Of a stretch of 64,000 bases of DNA, positions 59,170 to 64,000 are shown piece by piece (positions within the stretch are counted from its first letter, which is position 1; the number at the start of each line of letters is the position of its first letter). The position numbers and the translations under genes were made by a program. The notes under the pieces are model-generated. The model saw only the letters and a list, made by a program, of their open reading frames with translations. It made no database searches and had not been told where the DNA came from. The DNA lies in assembly GCA_951812715.1 (NCBI GenBank), contig OX638323.1, positions 3,018,577 to 3,082,576 on the forward strand. Direction: 5' to 3'. Source of the DNA: an uncultured Pseudohongiella sp. (GTDB lineage: Bacteria; Pseudomonadota; Gammaproteobacteria; Pseudomonadales; Pseudohongiellaceae).

Positions 59170-60327
59170 ATGTCCCCTTCTTTAGCCATTTTCAGTCGCG
59201 CGGCAATCGCGCCGCTGCTGACCGCGTTGCTGGTCTCGACGCAGACAGATGCTGCCTGCGAGAACATCGTCGCGACCCGGCATGCGGAGTACATGGTGCT
59301 CGACCCTGAAATGCTGACCACCTTGCAGGTAGGCAACCTGCATTGGCTGGGGATTTATTCGGCGTTTCCTCGGGTCGGGTCGAGTCTTGAGCGGGCGTTG
59401 GTGTCGGTGTCGCCTAGTTACTTTATACACACGAATTCCGAAGAGCCCGTATTCGAGCAAGCGAGAAATTCGACGTATTACACCTCAGCCTTAATGTATC
59501 TGGAAAACCTGGGTAAAGATTTGCGCTCCCAGGGCGAGATTCCGGTCATGAGGCATAGTTTTCCTCGCGTGTCCGATTACAGCGTCCTGTGGGCGGACTG
59601 GATTGAAGAGGACACCGTGATCCGGGAAGACTACTACTCGGGTCAGCAATACGTCTCCTACGAATTGCTGGATACCGACTTCAATGTATTGAGACGGTGG
59701 GTACCTGGAATATCTTTCAACTTGGGATATCCCAGTTGCGCGATAGACGACAAAGTTTATTTCGCCGGCAGGAACGAGGTGCGTGTGTTCGACGACCAGG
59801 GCGGGTCGATATTCGAACTGGAAAGCCTGCAAAGGGAAAACCTGAGATTGGTTCCATTTCACACGAAGAACTGTAAAGCGTTGGCGTTCAGGGACACTCC
59901 CCACGACAACCCGATGTTCGGAGCCGTTCTGATTGATGTGGTCGAAGGAACATTGGGTCCTGAATTTTCGGTCGGGAAATTTAACAATTTTTTGCTTTAT
60001 GACGAAGGCAGGCGTTTGCTGCAACAAAGACGAGAAGCCTCGATTGTCACAGAAAGCTCGGGTTTTACATACATGACCCGCGATCACGATGCTCCAGTCG
60101 ATCAATTCAGTCTGATCGACACCACGACCGGCGAAGTGTTGTTGGAAAAGACGCTGGAGATTGGTTCTGGATTGCTGTCCGGGGAAATGCTCTGCGACGA
60201 GGAAACGCCGAGGGCGCTGGTCCAGGACGATGATGCGTTTTATCTGATAGACCCGAACACGCTGGAGATTGTCGCAAGCAAGGCGGTGCCGACGCTATGG
60301 GGCAGCATCTATTATGTTTTCGAGTAA
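59170..60327 (+). CDS. exported four-cysteine propeller-like protein, alpha family, copy 2
   Basis: The product has 385 residues, with a signal peptide and four cysteines placed as in alpha1. Long stretches are nearly identical to alpha1, but differences cluster in two patches: residues about 150-195 (YYSGQQYVSYELL...VPGISFNLGYPSC) and about 266-310 (SVGKFNNFLLYDEGRRLLQQ and following). This mosaic pattern suggests loop diversification or gene conversion. The gene ends in the same 14-nt overlap with its beta partner as alpha1 does, so the alpha-beta pair duplicated as a unit of about 2.5 kb. Confidence 0.8.
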   Translation: MSPSLAIFSRAAIAPLLTALLVSTQTDAACENIVATRHAEYMVLDPEMLTTLQVGNLHWLGIYSAFPRVGSSLERALVSVSPSYFIHTNSEEPVFEQARNSTYYTSALMYLENLGKDLRSQGEIPVMRHSFPRVSDYSVLWADWIEEDTVIREDYYSGQQYVSYELLDTDFNVLRRWVPGISFNLGYPSCAIDDKVYFAGRNEVRVFDDQGGSIFELESLQRENLRLVPFHTKNCKALAFRDTPHDNPMFGAVLIDVVEGTLGPEFSVGKFNNFLLYDEGRRLLQQRREASIVTESSGFTYMTRDHDAPVDQFSLIDTTTGEVLLEKTLEIGSGLLSGEMLCDEETPRALVQDDDAFYLIDPNTLEIVASKAVPTLWGSIYYVFE

Positions 60328-61618
60328 ATCCATTAGTCGGCTGTTTCCTCGCATTGGACGGGTCATGGGCGGCGCCGGTCTGAGCCGTTCGGCCGGGGCG
60401 ATCGACGGAAAGAGTTCCGCCGGACTGACAGCAGCGATTTGCGGACTGGCGGTACTTCTCGGCTCGACAATCCAGGTCGAAGCCGCGTGCAGGCAATTCG
60501 CGGTGGTCGGCGGGGACGCCTCCTACCTGCTGCTCGACGGCGAAACCTGGGCGGTTCTGCGCGTGGGAAGCTATTGGGTCACGGGCGTGCGGCAGGTTGC
60601 CGGCGTATTGCCGGGCTCGAGCGACCGACGGTCGGCGTTCAGAACCAACGCGCTGGTCAATGTACATGATCAGGAACCCATGCTCGCCGGGTCGGCTCCC
60701 GAAGACGATGCGCCCAATACGGTAGCGCTGCTGCGGATGCTTTCGTACGCGCCGCGGGAAACGCCGCGCGAATATCCGCTCAGTGGGTACAATGAATTCC
60801 TCTGGCCGCCGTATTACTACACGTTGGAAAGGCCGGCAGGTATGGAATCCGATCAATGGGTGCACTGGCTGCGCGAGGATACCCTGTTCCGCGCCTCCGA
60901 CGTGGGCGGCGCCACCGCCGTATATCACCTGACCGGAGATTTCGCGCCCGAAGCGTTCGTATCCGGAGGCGAGGCTGAATCGGACGGACTGGAAGTCCTC
61001 AACGTGTGGGACATCGGCGACATGGATCTGACGATGCCGTTTTGCGCCGCCGGCGAAACGCTGTACTTCACCGACGCTGCCAACGCGCTGAGCGCGCCGG
61101 CGGCGGGCGGGCCGAACAACGAACGCCGCCCTCTGGCGGCGCTGACCGAGGGCGGTTACGAACTCACTCCCCTGCACACCAAGAATTGCAAGGCGCTGGC
61201 GAGCCGCCCATCCGAGGACGAATCGGAGTTGATTGAGTACGCTCTTTACGACATCGCCGCCGACGCCGTCGAATCGGAATTCGCCGCTCCCGCGTCCGCC
61301 CGAAACTTACTCTTTGCCGACGGTTCCCGCTGGCTGCGGCAACTCGCGCAAAACCCCGAGGCGCAAGACTCCGCCGACGAGGAACTTGTCCCTTCCGCCA
61401 CTTTCCAACTCATCGACACCGTAACCGGCGTGGTGCTGCGCGAGACTGTACTAAACGTGCCCGGCGGCGCACTGATCGAGGAAATGCAATGCGACGCGGA
61501 CACCCCCCGGGCTGTCATCGCCGGCCCGCGCCGCATCTGGCTGCTCGATGCCGCAACCCTGACCGTCGTCGCGGAGAACGAAATCCCCTTCGAGCGCGAC
61601 TATTTCGTGTTCGAGTAA
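60314..61618 (+). CDS. exported four-cysteine propeller-like protein, beta family, copy 2
   Basis: The product has 434 residues from ATG 60314, exactly parallel to beta1; a frame open from 60269 lies inside alpha2 and is rejected. It is nearly identical to beta1 over its whole length (only scattered changes, such as EFLWPP for EFVWPP and ERPAGMESD for EGPEGMESD), in contrast to the patchy divergence of its alpha partner. The four-cysteine pattern and FVFE end are retained. The high identity points to recent duplication or ongoing conversion within the array. Confidence 0.8.
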   Translation: MFSSKSISRLFPRIGRVMGGAGLSRSAGAIDGKSSAGLTAAICGLAVLLGSTIQVEAACRQFAVVGGDASYLLLDGETWAVLRVGSYWVTGVRQVAGVLPGSSDRRSAFRTNALVNVHDQEPMLAGSAPEDDAPNTVALLRMLSYAPRETPREYPLSGYNEFLWPPYYYTLERPAGMESDQWVHWLREDTLFRASDVGGATAVYHLTGDFAPEAFVSGGEAESDGLEVLNVWDIGDMDLTMPFCAAGETLYFTDAANALSAPAAGGPNNERRPLAALTEGGYELTPLHTKNCKALASRPSEDESELIEYALYDIAADAVESEFAAPASARNLLFADGSRWLRQLAQNPEAQDSADEELVPSATFQLIDTVTGVVLRETVLNVPGGALIEEMQCDADTPRAVIAGPRRIWLLDAATLTVVAENEIPFERDYFVFE

Positions 61619-61691
61619 TCCGCTGGAACCGGGTCGAGAACGTGAACTACGGCGCCGAACTGTTCAGGGGCGGGCTTGAAAGTAGTGCCAC

Positions 61692-61739
61692 CATGGGACA
61701 CCCATCCAATAATTCCCAATGAGACCGTGGGACACCCAC
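61692..61739. repeat. two TGGGACACCCA copies inside the alpha/beta array
   Basis: CATGGGACACCCAT (61692-61705) and CGTGGGACACCCAC (61726-61739) flank a 20-bp AT-rich spacer. The second abuts the beta-gene remnant at 61740. Sequence just after beta2 (from 61619) and just after the remnant (from 61839) is a 47-bp near-identical direct repeat. Confidence 0.85.
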
Positions 61740-61838
61740 GCCGGCCCGCGCCGTATCTGGCTGCTTGATGCCGAAACCCTGACCGTCGTCGCGGAGAACG
61801 AAATACCCTTCGAGCGCGACTACTTCGTATTCGAGTAA
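61740..61838 (+). pseudogene. 3' remnant of a beta-family gene
   Basis: The last 33 codons of a beta gene, from the GPRRIWLLDAETLTVVAENEI region to FVFE and the TAA at 61836, are joined directly to a TGGGACACCCA repeat. The rest of the gene, and any alpha partner between it and beta2, is missing. It shows that the array lost or rearranged a unit. Confidence 0.85.
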
Positions 61839-61945
61839 TCTGCTGGAACCGGTTCGAGAACGTGAACTACGGCGCCGAACTGTTCGAGGAAAGACAATAT
61901 GTTGGTAAGCTTGGATCACGTATCGGACGTGGATGGAGTGACCTC

Positions 61946-63118
61946 ATGTTCTCTTCTTTGATTGGTTTTCGCGGTATATGCGTCGCGTTGGCGCTGATGC
62001 TGCCGCTGGCGGCGGCGCGGGTGAACGCCGCCTGCGACAACATCGTGGCGTTGTCGCGGGGCTGGGTCGAATACATGGTGCTCGACCCAGAGACGCTCGC
62101 TACGCTACGCGTCGGCGACTTGCGCTGGCTGGGCATTCGTTCGGTGTATTTCGTGGCGAGTGGCTCGAGTTTCGAGCGGTCGGTGCTCAATTCCTACGAT
62201 TATCTGCGCGTCAATTCGCACGATCCCGTAATAGAGGGTTTTGAGGGTTATGTGGGACGTTACGGAGGAGCAAGTTCCGCCTTTACGCTGCTGTCCCTGC
62301 AAAATCTGGGTGAGGATCTTCGCTCCCAGGACGACATCCCGATCATGGATTCGGGGAGTATCATGGTGGGGCGGGAAAGGATTGTATGGGCAGACTGGAT
62401 CGAGGAGAACACCTTGCTTCGGGAAATCTATGACCGGGATGGGCATTACATCGCGGGCTATGATCTTCTGGATACCGATTTCAATGTCTTGCGGCGGTGG
62501 GCGCCAAAAGTGGGATTTAGCATACAGTTTCCCAGTTGCGCGATTGACGACAGAATCTACTTTGCCGGTATGAGAGGGGTACACGTGTTCGACGACCAGG
62601 GCGGGACGATATTCGAACTGGAAAGCCTGCAAAGGGAAAACCTGAGATTAGTTCCAGTTCACGCGAAGAACTGCAAAGCGTTGGCGTTCAGGGACTATCC
62701 CGACGACAATCCGATGCGGGGAGCGGTGCTGGTTGATGTGATAACGGGAGCATTGGGCCCGGAATTCGAAATACCATATGACAACGGATATTTGCTTTTT
62801 GACGATGGCAATCGATTACTGCTACAGGAGAAGGAGAGGACTTTCGTTACATCAGAGAGGGGCGAAAGAGTTCCATACCGTTCAGTTCTCACCAATCGTT
62901 TCAGCCTGATCGACACCACTACCGGCGAGGTGCTGTTGGAAAAGGCGCTGGAGATCGGTTCGGGGGTGCTGGAAAGGGAAATGCTCTGCGATGGGGAAAC
63001 GCCCAGGGCTCTGGTGCAAGACGTAGACACGATGTATCTCATCGACCCCAACACCCTGGAGATCACTGTGAGTAGAACCATGCCCGAAGGCTGGGGCGGG
63101 TACGAGATTTTTGAATGA
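61946..63118 (+). CDS. exported four-cysteine propeller-like protein, alpha family, copy 3
   Basis: The product has 390 residues from ATG 61946; a frame open to 61862 starts in the duplicated intergenic sequence and is rejected. The signal peptide (GICVALALMLPLAAARVNA) leads to AACDNI. The four cysteines are in AACDNI, FPSCAIDD, HAKNCKALA and REMLCDGE. It is clearly more diverged from alpha1/alpha2 than they are from each other, with extra sequence around FEGYVGRYGGAS, yet blocks such as FDDQGGTIFELESLQRENL are almost unchanged. Its TGA overlaps the beta3 ATG (ATGA). Confidence 0.8.
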   Translation: MFSSLIGFRGICVALALMLPLAAARVNAACDNIVALSRGWVEYMVLDPETLATLRVGDLRWLGIRSVYFVASGSSFERSVLNSYDYLRVNSHDPVIEGFEGYVGRYGGASSAFTLLSLQNLGEDLRSQDDIPIMDSGSIMVGRERIVWADWIEENTLLREIYDRDGHYIAGYDLLDTDFNVLRRWAPKVGFSIQFPSCAIDDRIYFAGMRGVHVFDDQGGTIFELESLQRENLRLVPVHAKNCKALAFRDYPDDNPMRGAVLVDVITGALGPEFEIPYDNGYLLFDDGNRLLLQEKERTFVTSERGERVPYRSVLTNRFSLIDTTTGEVLLEKALEIGSGVLEREMLCDGETPRALVQDVDTMYLIDPNTLEITVSRTMPEGWGGYEIFE

Positions 63119-64000
63119 AAATGCGCGGGACGAATAGTGTGAGGAATGGAATTGGACCGACGGCGCTTGCGGCGTTCACCCTTTTCCTGGGGTCGGCGAA
63201 TCCGGTCGACGCCGCCTGCCGCGAATTCGTGGTGGTCGGCGAAGACGCTTCCTATCTGCTGCTCGACGGCGAAAACTGGGTATTGTACCGCGTCGGCAAC
63301 TATTGGTCCGAGGGCGTGCGGCAGGTTTCCGGCGTGCTGCCGGGATCAAGCGACCGGCGAGCGGCGTTCGCCACCAGCGAATTCGTCAGCATATACGACC
63401 GCGAACCCATGGTCGCCACACTACTTCCCGCCGACGGCGGTCCCAACGCCGTTGTGGTGTTGCGCATGGCGCCTTATGCGCGAAGGATGGGACGACCGCG
63501 GTCGCCGGCGATCTACGGCGACTTTCTCGAATTTCTCTGGCCGCCGTTCTACTACGCACTGGAAGGCGCCGAAAGCGTACAGTCTTATCAATGGGTGCAT
63601 TGGCTGCAGGAGGACACGCTATTCCGCACATTCGAGGTGGGCGGGGCCAACGCGGTCTACCATCTTGCCGGCGACTTCGCGTCCGAAGAAGTACCGGAAT
63701 CCGGCGAAATGGAAGTCCTGAACGTGTGGGACATCGGCGACATGGATCTGACGATGCCGTTCTGCGCCGTGGGGGAAACGTTGTACTTCACCGACACCGC
63801 CGACTCGCTGAGCGTACCGGCCGCGGGCGGGCCAAACATCGAACGTCGCCCTCTGGCGGCGCTGACCGAGGGCGGTTACGAACTCACGCCCCTGCACACC
63901 AAGAATTGCAAGGCGCTGGCGAGCCGCCCATCCGAGGACGAATCGGAGTTGATTGAGTACGCTCTTTACGACATCGCCGCCGACGCCGTCGAATCGGAAT
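63115..64000 (+). CDS. exported four-cysteine propeller-like protein, beta family, copy 3 (3' end outside window)
   Basis: ATG 63115 overlaps the alpha3 stop by 4 nt, and 295 codons are open to the window edge. A signal peptide (ALAAFTLFLGSANPVDA) leads to AACREF. Three of the four expected cysteines are present before the edge: AACREF, MPFCAVGE and HTKNCKALA. WVHWLQEDTLFRT and NVWDIGDMDLTMPFC identify the beta family. From about 63720 on the DNA is nearly identical to beta2, while the 5' half is diverged, a sign of mosaic exchange. The array probably continues beyond the window. Confidence 0.8.
   Translation, partial: MKMRGTNSVRNGIGPTALAAFTLFLGSANPVDAACREFVVVGEDASYLLLDGENWVLYRVGNYWSEGVRQVSGVLPGSSDRRAAFATSEFVSIYDREPMVATLLPADGGPNAVVVLRMAPYARRMGRPRSPAIYGDFLEFLWPPFYYALEGAESVQSYQWVHWLQEDTLFRTFEVGGANAVYHLAGDFASEEVPESGEMEVLNVWDIGDMDLTMPFCAVGETLYFTDTADSLSVPAAGGPNIERRPLAALTEGGYELTPLHTKNCKALASRPSEDESELIEYALYDIAADAVESE

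Noticed and set aside
56682..64000. Lipoprotein signal (lipobox) at the AAC start of alpha and beta proteins
   Set aside because: Position -3 is Asp, Glu or Asn instead of Leu; the pattern fits signal peptidase I cleavage before Ala-Cys, with the cysteine more likely in a disulfide.

Overview
The window reads as a chromosome segment of a Gram-negative bacterium, most likely a gammaproteobacterium. Supporting signs are LptF/LptG lipopolysaccharide export genes, an RND efflux pair, a TonB-dependent receptor, Sec and Tat signal peptides, and degradative genes (Baeyer-Villiger monooxygenase, nitronate monooxygenase, acyl-CoA dehydrogenase, beta-alanine catabolism). Species cannot be fixed from sequence alone. 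The genome is repeat-rich: three copies of one ISNCY/IS1202-like insertion sequence, an IS256-type remnant, two toxin-antitoxin pairs, a dispersed TGGGACACCCA repeat and a dispersed structured element.

Left part (1-9,000): a GAPDH-like gene without the catalytic cysteine diverges from an alpha/beta-hydrolase without the nucleophile serine. A small exported protein gene and an SMR transporter follow. A composite transposon (3808-8891), bounded by two same-orientation IS copies and a shared 17-bp target duplication, carries a truncated PIN toxin, a beta-lactamase-fold serine hydrolase and a DUF899 thioredoxin-like gene. It sits directly against a consensus-like promoter that leads into a zinc-type module (small CxxC/His protein, His/acid-rich TonB receptor, ZIP transporter).

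Middle (12,600-45,100): mostly housekeeping and metabolic genes. They include a gamma-carbonic-anhydrase-like protein; a Phd-RelE/ParE pair translationally coupled to an exported metallo-beta-lactamase-fold hydrolase; a VapBC-like pair; BVMO, NMO and acyl-CoA dehydrogenase genes; lptFG; a DUF305-LVIVD fusion; a methyltransferase; DUF4159 and TPR/TonB-C-like proteins; an RND efflux pair; a Tat-exported amidohydrolase; a beta-alanine operon (symporter, transaminase, semialdehyde dehydrogenase); an APS kinase-sulfotransferase fusion; and tRNA-Met.

Right part (45,300-64,000): next to a decayed IS copy lies a 3378-residue exported protein with 16 Ig-like and 15 aspartate-rich calcium-type modules and a C-terminal lytic-transglycosylase-like domain. 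It is translationally coupled to an alternating array of two paralogous exported protein families (called alpha and beta here), each with four conserved cysteines: alpha1-beta1-alpha2-beta2-(beta remnant)-alpha3-beta3, running off the window. This locus is the best candidate for an undescribed system. A plausible reading is a secreted, calcium-rigidified cell-wall-active giant protein with a diversifying set of exported partners; the function is inference.
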